A stretch of 49,272 bases of DNA from Nitrospiraceae bacterium (GCA_919902505.1 CAKKRE010000047.1:1-49272); one strand, 5' to 3'; counted from the stretch's first letter, positions 1 through 7,502 are shown. Notes: generated from the letters alone by a model not told the origin. Numbers and translations: made by a program.

Positions 1-90
1 GTCGGCGGCGTGAGGCTGCAATTCATGGCGTCCACTATTGACGACCGAGCTCAGGTTGTGAAGATCGGCCTTGGTGGTGGGGAAGGCTGA
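1..90 (+). CDS. C-terminal end of an unidentified protein (partial)
   Basis: An open frame runs from the first base to a TGA at 88-90 and gives about 29 residues, ending KIGLGGGEG. It has no start in the window, so it would be the tail of a gene beginning upstream. The composition is protein-like (LQFMASTIDDRAQVVKIG), but the piece is too short to assign a family. It could be chance read-through. Its position suggests the last gene of an upstream operon in the same mobile region. Confidence 0.3.
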   Translation, partial: VGGVRLQFMASTIDDRAQVVKIGLGGGEG

Positions 91-370
91 TAGGTACCTA
101 GGGATAGACCAAGGTGTGAAAGCCGTCCATGAGAGACGGCTACGCCTTACCCCCTGTCCTTTTTGCCCGTCTTTGCGCCCATCGCTGAACCTGAGGCCAA
201 GGCGTTCGCTCAGAAGGGTATTCTGTGAGGCATCCCCGCCGACCGAATCCCGCGCCTACTATGCGCGTAATAGCAGGCACAACCAACCAAAGAAAAGATC
301 CAAAGGCCGGGACTGCCCACCGGCCAACCTTCTCGCAACGGAGCAAAAATAAATTTTCAGCATGACAGCC

Positions 371-461
371 CTGCAAGTCTTGCAGCCGTACCAAGGAAAC
401 TTCTGAGCGTTGACGTGCGGTTCTCTCTGACTCTCACTCTTACATCTTTGCAAGTCTTGCA
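371..461. promoter_or_regulatory. Two matching dyads, candidate operator pair
   Basis: Two perfect inverted repeats share the core TGCAAG-T-CTTGCA: CTGCAAGTCTTGCAG at 371-385 and TGCAAGTCTTGCA at 449-461. A further half site (CTGCAAG) follows at 465-471. The dyad centres are about 77 bp apart, close to seven helical turns, and both lie just upstream of the promoter at 492-520. This looks like a pair of binding sites for a dimeric regulator that could loop the DNA. The rest of 91-370 shows nothing I can support as a gene or site. Confidence 0.55.
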
Positions 462-491
462 CACCTGCAAGAGTTACCTAGGTTTGACTAC

Positions 492-520
492 TTGACAGTA
501 TTTCTCGGCTAGTGAATACT
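492..520 (+). promoter_or_regulatory. Sigma-70-type promoter
   Basis: A consensus -35 TTGACA (492-497), a 17-bp spacer, and a -10 AATACT (515-520). Transcription would start near 527 and lead into the gene at 575. The dyads at 371-461 lie immediately upstream, so the promoter is probably regulated. Confidence 0.6.
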
Positions 521-574
521 CGGCACATGGCAAGCGTAGTTCAGACCAATTCAATAACCAGGAGGGACAGCAGG

Positions 575-1138
575 ATGAACGCCACAGCAGAACGCGCAGA
601 GAGACATCAGGAGCAAGCGGAGCAGATTGCCTATGACCTGGAGACCTTGTGCATAGCGATGGCCCCCAACCAAGACGCCGTTCAAGACGCAGCAAGGCGC
701 GGCGATCTCGGCGAGGAAATGAGCGCCCTTACCCGCCAAGCCTTTGAGCGAGGCGAGGGAAGCCCGCGCTTCCGCAAGCTCATGGGCATACTTCAGAGCA
801 TGGAAGCAGCACTTGTGGCCGTGTGTCTTGCTCTGTGTGTGGTGGTTCCGTCCGAGGCCATGGCGTGGGAGGGAGACTTGTCGAACGCGCCGGGATGGAG
901 CGACCTCACGACCTCCTATGATTCTCTTTCGGGAGGCGAACGAGCCAGCGCAGACGCCTACGCGCAAGAGTTGCTGACCAATGAGAGGCAGGCCGCTGAA
1001 CACGCGGAACAACTTCAGACGCCTTTGACGTATGGAGAGCCGAGCTATCAGAGCCCTGTTCACAACTTCACGGCTTTTGGTCCGAACGGAACGGCGTTGA
1101 AATGCACACAGACGAGTCGAACAGTAGATTGTTTCTAG
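575..1138 (+). CDS. Small membrane or exported protein of the mobile region, unknown function
   Basis: 187 residues. I chose the ATG at 575 because GGAGG (561-565) precedes it at good spacing; the upstream in-frame ATG at 512 lies inside the promoter. Residues 1-70 are charged and probably helical (many E, A and R). Residues 76-92 form one hydrophobic stretch followed by SEAMA, which looks like a signal-peptide cleavage site in the middle of the protein. An internal start at 782 would turn it into a classical signal peptide, but that ATG has no visible ribosome site. The rest is soluble, with two cysteines near the end. I do not recognise a family. It is the first gene behind the regulated promoter and precedes the helicase. 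Confidence 0.7.
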   Translation: MNATAERAERHQEQAEQIAYDLETLCIAMAPNQDAVQDAARRGDLGEEMSALTRQAFERGEGSPRFRKLMGILQSMEAALVAVCLALCVVVPSEAMAWEGDLSNAPGWSDLTTSYDSLSGGERASADAYAQELLTNERQAAEHAEQLQTPLTYGEPSYQSPVHNFTAFGPNGTALKCTQTSRTVDCF

Positions 1139-1158
1139 AATAGCAAACACCGTGGAAG

Positions 1159-1240
1159 GAACGAGGCGTCCAGTCGTCTCCTAGGGTACCCGGCCTTCGC
1201 CCGCCGATGGAGTCTAGGAGGATGGCTGGGCGCTTCGTTC
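1159..1240. repeat. Long imperfect inverted repeat between the small membrane gene and the helicase
   Basis: The left arm GAACGAGGCGTCCAG (1159-1173) pairs with CTGGGCGCTTCGTTC (1226-1240) with only two differences, both G-U compatible in RNA. Inside it TCCTAG pairs with CTAGGA. Together the arms make a stem of about 25 bp around a GC-rich loop. It lacks a T-run, so it is not an ordinary terminator. It could be a structured leader of the helicase mRNA or a DNA cruciform. Confidence 0.6.
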
Positions 1241-1279
1241 GTTCTACACAACCCATGAAGGGCGAAAACTTCATCAATC

Positions 1280-3382
1280 ATGATTACGCATCAACGAGAA
1301 CGGCTGGCACGATGTTCCTACCAGATGCATCGGGACCAACTCGAAAGCCACCATAACCGCCTCAGCGCCTCTCACGATCATTCCCTCCGCTCCTTCCATG
1401 CCCTCCTCGCTGGAATGATCGACGGCACCGACCGCAGCCTTCACGGAAAGTGGGCATGGGGTAGCGGGACAGGATGGGGCAAGTCTACCGGCCTCTGCTC
1501 CTTCATGCGGGGCCTTGGCTCGCTCTACATGCTGAGCCAACCTGGACGACCGTGGAACCATCACGGCCACGTCTCCGCGATTATCACCGCCGCACGTATC
1601 GAAAGCCTGTATGAACTCCGCGACCAGATGACGCGAGCTGACAAGGGGAACTCTGCCTTCCGCTTCCCTGTACCTGCCCATCGGATTGCTGTGCTGCATT
1701 CAGACTGGACGGGGAAGTATGAAAAGAGCGAAGACGGTAAGGACGCGCCTATCGTTCTCGTCGCTCACAACAAACTGAAGCACCTTGCCAAGCGACCCAC
1801 CAAGGACCAAGAGGAATTCCTCTACTACCATGACCAACCGAGAGACCTGTGCATTGTCGATGAAGCCTTCAGCGAAAACGAAGTGGGCTACCTCGACCAA
1901 GGCCTTCTCTGCAACGCCCTCCGGACGTGCCTCCTCAATGCGAAGGAGCACCCAAAGGCTCATGACTTCTTGCTGCTCATCGACACCCTTGAGCCCCTGT
2001 ATCGCGCACTCAAGGCCGAGAATCTCCGACAAGACAAGCTCACCGTTCTGGGTCACCAAGAGGGCATGATCCCATCACCGGCCCTGAGCCAAGACAACAT
2101 CAGCACGCTTGAAGGCTTGGTCAAAAGAGTCAGCCCCCTAAGCCAAGTTGATAAGACCCTCCTCTGTAAGTTCCTCCAGATGATTCCTTCTCCACTTCGC
2201 CTCATCCGAGGCAATCAAAGCGGAGTCGTCACCATCATCAACACCATGCCGCCGTGCTTGACCAACCGAATCGAACTCAACGCCTCGTTTGAAGTCGGTA
2301 TGCTGTCCGCCCTTGATCCGACTATCAAGAATGCTGACGACCACTTCCCGATGCTCCAGATCTTGAAGACGGAGTACGGTCTTGAGGGCTTGGCCGGAAT
2401 CATCGACTACTCAGACATGCACATCACCCACCTTCAACGAGGTGGAGGCAAGAGCACGATGAAAGGGCATCTTGAAGACCTCGCCAAGGAGAAGGGGTCT
2501 ACTAAGGAGATTCTTGATTTCTACATCAAGGCAATTAAAGCTACTCCTGAAGACGAAGGGGTCTTAGTGCTGACCTACAAAGAGGACGGCCTCGACTACG
2601 TAGAGCAACTTCAACGGGTCTTCGTTCAAGCCGGTATTGATATCAACCGGATGATCGTAGACACCGAAGGAACGGCTCAGCCGAGGATTGCCTTCACGAC
2701 CTATGGGAACCATGTGGGTACGAATAAGTTTCGCTACTGCTCTACTGGCATCCTTGCCGGAGTTCAGCAGCGACACAAGGCGGATATTGCCGGTTCCATG
2801 TGTGGAGCACGAAAGTCTATCGCGAGTCAGATCGACTTTGCAGAGGTAGACCTTGTGCATCAAGCCGTAGCGGCGTCCGATGCTCAACAGGCGATAGGCC
2901 GGTTACAGTGTCGATTGGTCAAGAATGGAAAGGCGTTACCGGCAAGAATCTATGTGGTCCATCTCGACTCCTCAGAGCGTACCTTCAAGACACGGCTGAC
3001 CAAGGCGTTTTCGAAGGCTGGATGGACAGACCAGACCTCAGAAAACAGGCTGAAGAAGAGTCAAACCTATCAGCTCATGCTGAAGGTGGGGGAGTATCTG
3101 AAGGCCCACGACCAGGGAACACCGATCAAAACGGGAGTTATCAAAGAGGCCATCTCAAAAGGGACCTCGACCTATAAGAAAGCTATAGGCTCAGGTCCTT
3201 TTTCAAAAGGGGTCTCGGGCTATAAGAGAGATATAGGCTCAGACCCTTTTTCAAATCAGGTCTGGAAAGATGCTATCCGCTTGTTCTTAAAGAACAATTC
3301 AGAATGGACAAGGCGAGGACAGGCGCTCATCAAGGCCATAGACAAAGCAGGGCGGGAGGTCGAGGAGGAAGCGGTAGCGTAG
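1280..3382 (+). CDS. Superfamily-2-type helicase/ATPase of a mobile element
   Basis: 700 residues. Helicase signatures are visible in order: motif I TGWGKST at about residues 64-70, motif II IVDEA at about 192-196, and motif VI QAIGRLQCR at about 535-543. These predict an ATP-driven nucleic-acid motor, probably the replication or maintenance helicase of the element. The C-terminal 75 residues contain a 16-residue unit repeated twice (KGTSTYKKAIGSGPFS, then KGVSGYKRDIGSDPFS) whose DNA folds into hairpins. Start choice is uncertain because no clear Shine-Dalgarno precedes the ATG at 1280. A weak 8-bp hairpin follows the stop. I cannot name a specific family. Confidence 0.75.
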   Translation: MITHQRERLARCSYQMHRDQLESHHNRLSASHDHSLRSFHALLAGMIDGTDRSLHGKWAWGSGTGWGKSTGLCSFMRGLGSLYMLSQPGRPWNHHGHVSAIITAARIESLYELRDQMTRADKGNSAFRFPVPAHRIAVLHSDWTGKYEKSEDGKDAPIVLVAHNKLKHLAKRPTKDQEEFLYYHDQPRDLCIVDEAFSENEVGYLDQGLLCNALRTCLLNAKEHPKAHDFLLLIDTLEPLYRALKAENLRQDKLTVLGHQEGMIPSPALSQDNISTLEGLVKRVSPLSQVDKTLLCKFLQMIPSPLRLIRGNQSGVVTIINTMPPCLTNRIELNASFEVGMLSALDPTIKNADDHFPMLQILKTEYGLEGLAGIIDYSDMHITHLQRGGGKSTMKGHLEDLAKEKGSTKEILDFYIKAIKATPEDEGVLVLTYKEDGLDYVEQLQRVFVQAGIDINRMIVDTEGTAQPRIAFTTYGNHVGTNKFRYCSTGILAGVQQRHKADIAGSMCGARKSIASQIDFAEVDLVHQAVAASDAQQAIGRLQCRLVKNGKALPARIYVVHLDSSERTFKTRLTKAFSKAGWTDQTSENRLKKSQTYQLMLKVGEYLKAHDQGTPIKTGVIKEAISKGTSTYKKAIGSGPFSKGVSGYKRDIGSDPFSNQVWKDAIRLFLKNNSEWTRRGQALIKAIDKAGREVEEEAVA
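3157..3251 (+). repeat. Two 47-nt hairpin units with compensatory changes inside the helicase gene
   Basis: Unit 1 (3157-3203) and unit 2 (3205-3251) repeat with a 48-nt period, in frame. Each unit has an outer stem (AAAAGGGACCT with AGGTCCTTTTT in unit 1; AAAAGGGGTCT with AGACCCTTTTT in unit 2) and an inner stem (CCTATA/TATAGG or CTATA/TATAG) with a 7-nt loop. The outer stems differ between units by two changes on each arm that keep the pairing. Each hairpin is bounded by an A-run and a T-run, so each resembles a bidirectional intrinsic terminator. Confidence 0.8.
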
Positions 3383-3392
3383 GTGGACAGGA

Positions 3393-3414
3393 AAGGCTCC
3401 GGTTAGGGAGCCTT
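3393..3414 (+). terminator. Hairpin after the helicase gene, weak terminator
   Basis: AAGGCTCC (3393-3400) pairs perfectly with GGAGCCTT (3407-3414) around a 6-nt loop, 11 bp after the helicase stop. No strong T-run follows, so termination may be partial. Confidence 0.4.
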
Positions 3415-3518
3415 AGACCCTGCCGGAGCTGTGCCTTAGGGCGGTCTTTGGTTGGTCCTTGGTTCGTGGGTCGATCTCACAGCCAAGGCACCACCAAGGC
3501 AGACGCAAGATAGGAATC

Positions 3519-3557
3519 GTGACAAATCTTGTCACAGCGTGACAGCCTTTTAGTCAC
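3519..3557. promoter_or_regulatory. GTGAC/GTCAC dyad pair upstream of the small gene
   Basis: GTGACAAATCTTGTCAC at 3519-3535 and a second dyad, GTGAC...GTCAC, at 3539-3557. They lie directly upstream of the ribosome site of the gene at 3587. Candidate operator or iteron sites, matched by a second pair behind the gene. Confidence 0.6.
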
Positions 3558-3586
3558 GATTTCAAACCTACATAAGGAGACCAACC

Positions 3587-3811
3587 ATGGCAAAGTCAGA
3601 AGCCGAACGACAGAGAGACCATAGGGAGAAGCAGCGGGCAGCAGTCATTGAGAAGTACGGCTCAACGAAGGAGGGTCGTGAACGGATGGGAGGTCGGATA
3701 GAGAAGCTCCTGAGAGATCACCCAAGGTATGCGTACCACATTGACCAGCTCTTGGGCAGGATCAACAGGGAGCTGAAGGGAGGGCGTGACAAAGGTTCAG
3801 TCACGGTGTGA
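3587..3811 (+). CDS. Small basic, helical protein flanked by dyads; unknown function
   Basis: 74 residues starting MAKSEAERQRDHREKQRA, with a good ribosome site (AAGGAG, about 3574-3579). It is rich in R, K and E and predicted mostly helical; residues 45-63 (HPRYAYHIDQLLGRINREL) look like a second helix. The family is not recognised. The gene is bracketed by two GTGAC/GTCAC dyads on each side, and the last pair overlaps the stop codon. This suggests a small DNA-binding protein acting on these sites (autoregulator, partition or replication-control factor), an inference from context only. Confidence 0.65.
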   Translation: MAKSEAERQRDHREKQRAAVIEKYGSTKEGRERMGGRIEKLLRDHPRYAYHIDQLLGRINRELKGGRDKGSVTV

Positions 3812-3824
3812 CAAGGGCTGTCAC
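3786..3824. promoter_or_regulatory. GTGAC/GTCAC dyad pair at the gene's 3' end
   Basis: GTGAC...GTCAC at 3786-3804 (19 bp) and GTGACAAGGGCTGTCAC at 3808-3824 (17 bp). The order of lengths (19, 17) mirrors the upstream pair (17, 19). The stop codon of the small gene (3809-3811) lies inside the last dyad. No terminator is visible here. Confidence 0.6.
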
Positions 3825-3941
3825 GATCTTGCTCAAGGTCTTCGAGTCTATTCATCTTCAGTACTCAGTCTTGCCATGAGGCCTTGGTTCTGCCTTAACC
3901 ATCTACCTTAGACCCTAGCTGATTACAGGTCTGCCTGGATC

Positions 3942-4292
3942 TCATTGTTGACAAGGAAAGGTGACCCGTAGCGCCTTCGTAACCAGGTGGCTTCCTGCCA
4001 AGTGCCATTCATCGGGATGCTCGTTCAAGTACTTCGTCACGATGGCACCGAGTTGAGAGATCGTGACGCTTTCAGGAATACATATAGAACCTCCCAGTGA
4101 ATCAGCAACTCCTGTCACGTATCCCATGAAACGTGAGGCGCTTAGATAATCAGCCTTTTCAGATCGATTAGCTTTCTCTCCTTCTTGCATCATTGGTATA
4201 AGGTTATTTCCATCGTAGAAGGCGGCTGAGGCGTCGGAGAAGGCACCGGAGATCAATGCTGCGATGGTTATTAACGCCCTTATCCCGACCAT
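3942..4292 (-). CDS. Rap1a/Tai-family exported protein
   Basis: 116 residues. The ATG at 4292 was chosen because GGAGG precedes it; the longer frame from 4304 would start inside that ribosome site. Residues 1-23 form a signal peptide ending SDASA. The rest carries the hallmarks of the Rap1a/Tai family: GYVTGVADS, then CIPESVTISQLGAIVTKYL, then HPDEWHLAGSHLV and a final FPC. Founding members are periplasmic immunity proteins against type VI secretion amidases, but many homologues stand alone. No toxin partner is visible here. It is translated from an mRNA shared with the upstream gene, whose end contains its ribosome site. Confidence 0.75.
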   Translation of the reverse strand: MVGIRALITIAALISGAFSDASAAFYDGNNLIPMMQEGEKANRSEKADYLSASRFMGYVTGVADSLGGSICIPESVTISQLGAIVTKYLNEHPDEWHLAGSHLVTKALRVTFPCQQ

Positions 4293-4294
4293 GC

Positions 4295-4558
4295 TTACCT
4301 CCAATACTCATCATCTTCAAGCAGGCGCAGACCCGCTTCTGTTATCTCTATGTTGTCGCCGGTTCGTTTGATAGATTCCCACTCAAGTAGATCACGCAAA
4401 ATAGGCGCAATGTCGCCGGTTCGGTGTAGATCGAAATGGGCATAGAGGAGATCGTAGTTTCTTGCTCCATGCTCCTTGAGATTGCGCAGAACGTCACGCT
4501 TGAGAGGGTTCTCTTTCCGTCTAGCCTTCTCGTAATTTGGTCCGTAGAACTTGGGCAT
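4295..4558 (-). CDS. Small winged-helix-like protein
   Basis: 87 residues from the ATG at 4558, which follows GGAGG at 8-nt spacing; an upstream in-frame ATG at 4612 lacks a ribosome site. The segment DVLRNLKEHGARNYDLLYAH, followed by APILRDLLEWESIKRTGD and IEITEAGLRLL, is the helix-helix-helix-wing order of a small winged-helix domain. That suggests DNA binding. Its stop is 2 nt from the start of the Rap1a-like gene, so the two are co-transcribed. It may be the regulator of the pair. Confidence 0.65.
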   Translation of the reverse strand: MPKFYGPNYEKARRKENPLKRDVLRNLKEHGARNYDLLYAHFDLHRTGDIAPILRDLLEWESIKRTGDNIEITEAGLRLLEDDEYWR

Positions 4559-4681
4559 CTCTATATCCTCCCATGAGAAACGGTGGGCGACTCTACCACA
4601 GGGGACCAACATGGGCTAGGCTCTTCAAGGAGGGCTCTGAATGCGGGCGGAAGTCAATGGGTTACGATGGGCGACATTGGG

Positions 4682-4710
4682 TTACATTTGTCAGACAAAA
4701 GTAGTACACT
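4682..4710 (+). promoter_or_regulatory. Promoter with embedded palindrome
   Basis: TTACAT (4682-4687), a 17-bp spacer, then TACACT (4705-4710) make a plausible promoter for the small gene at 4747. A perfect dyad, TTTGTC-A-GACAAA (4687-4699), sits inside the spacer and is a likely repressor site. Confidence 0.45.
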
Positions 4711-4746
4711 GGTAACACGGTCTTACTCCTGAAAGGAGCTATTCTT

Positions 4747-4917
4747 ATGGGCATGTATAGCGCCATGATGAAACAAGTACACGAACACGCTAAGAAGCTG
4801 GAGAAGTCTGGTCAGTTGGAGCGGATGTTTCAAACGCAGGAGCGGAAGCAGAACCAGCAGACGGTGTGTCCTTCTCCTCTGAAGAGAGAAGAGGGTCGCG
4901 GGCATCTCGGTAAGTAA
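4747..4917 (+). CDS. Small basic protein, convergent overlap with the next gene
   Basis: 56 residues starting MGMYSAMMKQVHEHAKKLEK, with AAAGGAGC just upstream (about 4731-4738) and a promoter with a palindrome before that. Residues 8-38 are probably helical and highly charged. No family recognised. Its last 128 nt overlap the 3' end of the opposite-strand gene at 4790-5671. The good ribosome site favours this being real, but one of the two overlapping ends could be misread. Confidence 0.5.
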   Translation: MGMYSAMMKQVHEHAKKLEKSGQLERMFQTQERKQNQQTVCPSPLKREEGRGHLGK

Positions 4918-5671
4918 TGTTAAGATTCTTGATTTCGCTGTACCTAATTAAGAAATAGTCCCCTGGCTCTATCCGTTGCCAAGAAAACGTTGGCTTCCCA
5001 TCAACCTTCCTGAATTTACTCCTCCTCGCAGCAGTAATGATCAAATCTCTTAGTGCCCCCTTCTCATCAGTGGTGAAAGCCGCGACAAGGCCCCTGTAGA
5101 GACGAGTTTTTCCTGCTTCTTCGGTTGGCTCATCGGTCAAGGCATCGACCCATACAATAATATATTTCGAAGGAACTCCCTCCAGCTGTCCGCGTCCCAG
5201 GATTGAATATATCCAATCATTTCTGAAAGCGAAAATCTTCGGGCAATGCACGTCTAGCTCAAATTCCCATACGATCCATCGAAAAAGATGTCCAAATCCA
5301 AAAGCCGCTGACAGGATAAGGACATAGTAGATGAGGAGATGGCTTTTGCTCTGATAGAAATGATCAAGAACCTCTGAAAATCGTATGTTGTAGTCAGAGC
5401 CAGTATTTGAAAACTCTCCCGCCAACATTCTAAACACGCTTTCGGTATTGAGCGCGTGATGAATGACATGGGCGTGCTGAAGCCATATAACAATTAGGAC
5501 GCCTACAATGTGAAAGGGCAGAGAGAAAATGATGGCCTTGGCTAGATCATCCGTCCAAGTTCTCTGAAGCACCTGACGAGTAAATTCATGTGCAAAGTAA
5601 CAAGCTAAGAAAATATATCCAGGCAGGGCGAGAAGAAGAAAAAGCAGAGATGTGAAGGCTATGTTAGTCAT
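4790..5671 (-). CDS. Three-helix membrane protein, DUF6338-like
   Basis: 293 residues. An N-terminal hydrophobic segment (residues about 5-27, LLFLLLALPGYIFLACYF), a second at about 45-65 (AIIFSLPFHIVGVLIVIWL) and a third at about 112-132 (LLIYYVLILSAAFGFGHLF) are followed by a soluble domain of about 110 residues that looks beta-rich, and a low-complexity Ser/Pro/Thr tail. The overall plan (short membrane part, then a small soluble domain) resembles the DUF6338 family of uncharacterised proteins often found on mobile elements; I cannot confirm this without a search. AT-richer than the core genes, in keeping with transfer. Confidence 0.65.
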   Translation of the reverse strand: MTNIAFTSLLFLLLALPGYIFLACYFAHEFTRQVLQRTWTDDLAKAIIFSLPFHIVGVLIVIWLQHAHVIHHALNTESVFRMLAGEFSNTGSDYNIRFSEVLDHFYQSKSHLLIYYVLILSAAFGFGHLFRWIVWEFELDVHCPKIFAFRNDWIYSILGRGQLEGVPSKYIIVWVDALTDEPTEEAGKTRLYRGLVAAFTTDEKGALRDLIITAARRSKFRKVDGKPTFSWQRIEPGDYFLIRYSEIKNLNITYRDARDPLLSSEEKDTPSAGSASAPAFETSAPTDQTSPAS

Positions 5672-5743
5672 ACATCCAGCCGGAAGCTACCATAGACACC
5701 CTCTTTTGGCTAGGCACACCAGTTGCGGCACAGGTCCTTGTAG

Positions 5744-5926
5744 TCAGTAATCATCCGGCCCAATCCCTTCCCCCTTCGCACACGGCGGACAGTACAACAT
5801 CTCCGCCGTCCAGATCGTCCACAGAGCGTCGTCCGTTGCATCAGCGGCCTTCTTGCCACATTCACAGCAGAACGCGCCCCATTGCTTCCGCACCAACACT
5901 GAGGCTTTCAGATGCTGAACAGGCAT
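5744..5926 (-). CDS. Small zinc-ribbon-like protein
   Basis: 60 residues from an ATG preceded by AAGGAG at 5-nt spacing. Two cysteine pairs (CCECGKK at about 20-26 and CPPC at about 46-49) are arranged like a zinc ribbon. No other domain is visible. Probably a small metal-binding accessory protein of the mobile element; no more specific role can be given. Confidence 0.6.
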   Translation of the reverse strand: MPVQHLKASVLVRKQWGAFCCECGKKAADATDDALWTIWTAEMLYCPPCAKGEGIGPDDY

Positions 5927-5987
5927 ATCAACTCCTTCAACTAAGGTTCAACATAAGGCAGTACCGCTCCCTTGCGGTCGGTCTGGC

Positions 5988-7502
5988 TTAAAACGTCACC
6001 TTCTCTACTGCTTCCTTCAGCGCCTTTACAGTAAACGCATCCTCCACATGCACATACGTTTGATTCTGTGCCGAGCCGGGGAGCGCATGCCCGAGAAGCC
6101 GATGCCGAATCTCCGACTGTACCCCGGCCTTCATCAACTCCGTAGCCCAGAAGTGCCGACAGCTATGCAGAGTTAATAAAGGATCGGAGATACCAGCCGT
6201 CCGCATCGTCCTCTTCACGGTCATAGACAGATCCCACGTGCGAGAGAGATCAGGGAAGAGGCGCGCCTTCGCTCCGGCCTTGCGTCGAGCCTTCACAAAG
6301 TCCATGAACCCGAGCCCGAGCAGGGTGGAAGACAGCGGCACCTTGCGGGCGGAGTTCGTATTCTTCAGGAGCAGATCCCGCGTCTTGTCCTCGTAGAGGT
6401 CAATGAAGTCGATCCCATCCCGCTCCTTCACTTGATCCACGCACAGCGGGAACGCTTCGCCGCCTCTCATGCCGGTATGCATGACCAACACGGTCCCCCA
6501 GAAGCGGGAATCTCTCTTTCGTGTCTTGAGCAGCGTGTCTAGTATCGCCCGCATCTGTTCCGTGGTGAACGGCTTCCGGACATTTGATTCCATCTTCTGT
6601 TGCCGTGCCGCCACACTCAGGCCTTCTAATGGGTTCTTTTCGAGCTGGTCATGCGTGACCATCCACCGGAAGAAATGCTGGAGGTAGGACAGCTTTTTGT
6701 TGAATGAACGGGCCGACACCTTGGCGAGTTGCTGGTCCTTCCACTTCGTGCACGTCGCCTTCACGAAGTCCCGTCGTACCTTCACCGTCCCCCAGTCGAG
6801 GCCGGACATCTGAAGGAACTCATTAAGGGTCTGTTCAATCTCCCGCTGTGTGGCCGGTCGCCGGTAGGCATGTTGCGACATGTACGAGTCAAAGGCTGTG
6901 CGGAGGTCAACCGAAGGCACCACTAAGGCAGCGGGAGCCACGACCGGCGACGGAGCCAACGCCGCAGACGAGGCCGGTGTGTAGCGCCCATCCATCCGGC
7001 GTATTTCTTCCTCAAACAGAGACACGCGGGCCTTCAACAACTCACGACAGAGACGCCTGTACTCTCCGGACGCTCGACCCATCTTCAAGCCGTGTTGTTG
7101 GACCAAGCCGTCCGCCAAGCTCGTCACCTGCCATTGTTTATTTCCGATTAAGGCTTCGTGGGCTTCCTCCAGTAAGTCCCCGTACACGTCTGTCTGGTCT
7201 TCTACGTCCTCAGGATCGAAGGCACCGCTCTCTATTTTGGCCTGTTCGGTACGGTCAAGTTCTGCCTGTTTCCATTCCTCTACGAGTCGCCCTAAGTCCT
7301 CTCGGATTTGACTCACCACAGCCTCCTTTGGTTGCACTCTTTTAGCAAAAGCGGTAGCAGTCGCCAAGGCTTCAAGTTGTTTCGACCTTACCACGGCAAC
7401 CTCACGGTCCCTAGTCGAGAGCGAGTACCAGAGCTGGTTTGCTCCAATACGGAAGCGGATATGGTACATTGAGCCGCGTTGGACAACCGTTGGTTTCAGC
7501 AT
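5988..7502 (-). CDS. Tyrosine recombinase (phage-type integrase)
   Basis: 504 residues from the ATG at 7502 (MLKPTVVQRGSMYHIRFRIG); the open frame continues upstream but would overlap the recG start. The C-terminal catalytic domain shows the expected residues: Arg in HTGMRGGEA, the His-x-x-Arg box in LHSCRHFWATELM, the GH of LLGHALPG, and the nucleophile Tyr in QNQTYVHV. The middle contains a core-binding (SAM-like) domain with FDSYMSQHAYRRPATQREIE. It would integrate and excise the mobile element by site-specific recombination. It sits at the element's edge and is divergent from recG, with only 27 bp between the starts. No excisionase is recognised. Confidence 0.9.
   Translation of the reverse strand: MLKPTVVQRGSMYHIRFRIGANQLWYSLSTRDREVAVVRSKQLEALATATAFAKRVQPKEAVVSQIREDLGRLVEEWKQAELDRTEQAKIESGAFDPEDVEDQTDVYGDLLEEAHEALIGNKQWQVTSLADGLVQQHGLKMGRASGEYRRLCRELLKARVSLFEEEIRRMDGRYTPASSAALAPSPVVAPAALVVPSVDLRTAFDSYMSQHAYRRPATQREIEQTLNEFLQMSGLDWGTVKVRRDFVKATCTKWKDQQLAKVSARSFNKKLSYLQHFFRWMVTHDQLEKNPLEGLSVAARQQKMESNVRKPFTTEQMRAILDTLLKTRKRDSRFWGTVLVMHTGMRGGEAFPLCVDQVKERDGIDFIDLYEDKTRDLLLKNTNSARKVPLSSTLLGLGFMDFVKARRKAGAKARLFPDLSRTWDLSMTVKRTMRTAGISDPLLTLHSCRHFWATELMKAGVQSEIRHRLLGHALPGSAQNQTYVHVEDAFTVKALKEAVEKVTF

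Noticed and set aside
3157-3251. CRISPR-like direct repeats
   Set aside because: Only two units with no spacers, in frame inside a gene, with hairpin structure; nothing like a CRISPR array or cas genes nearby.
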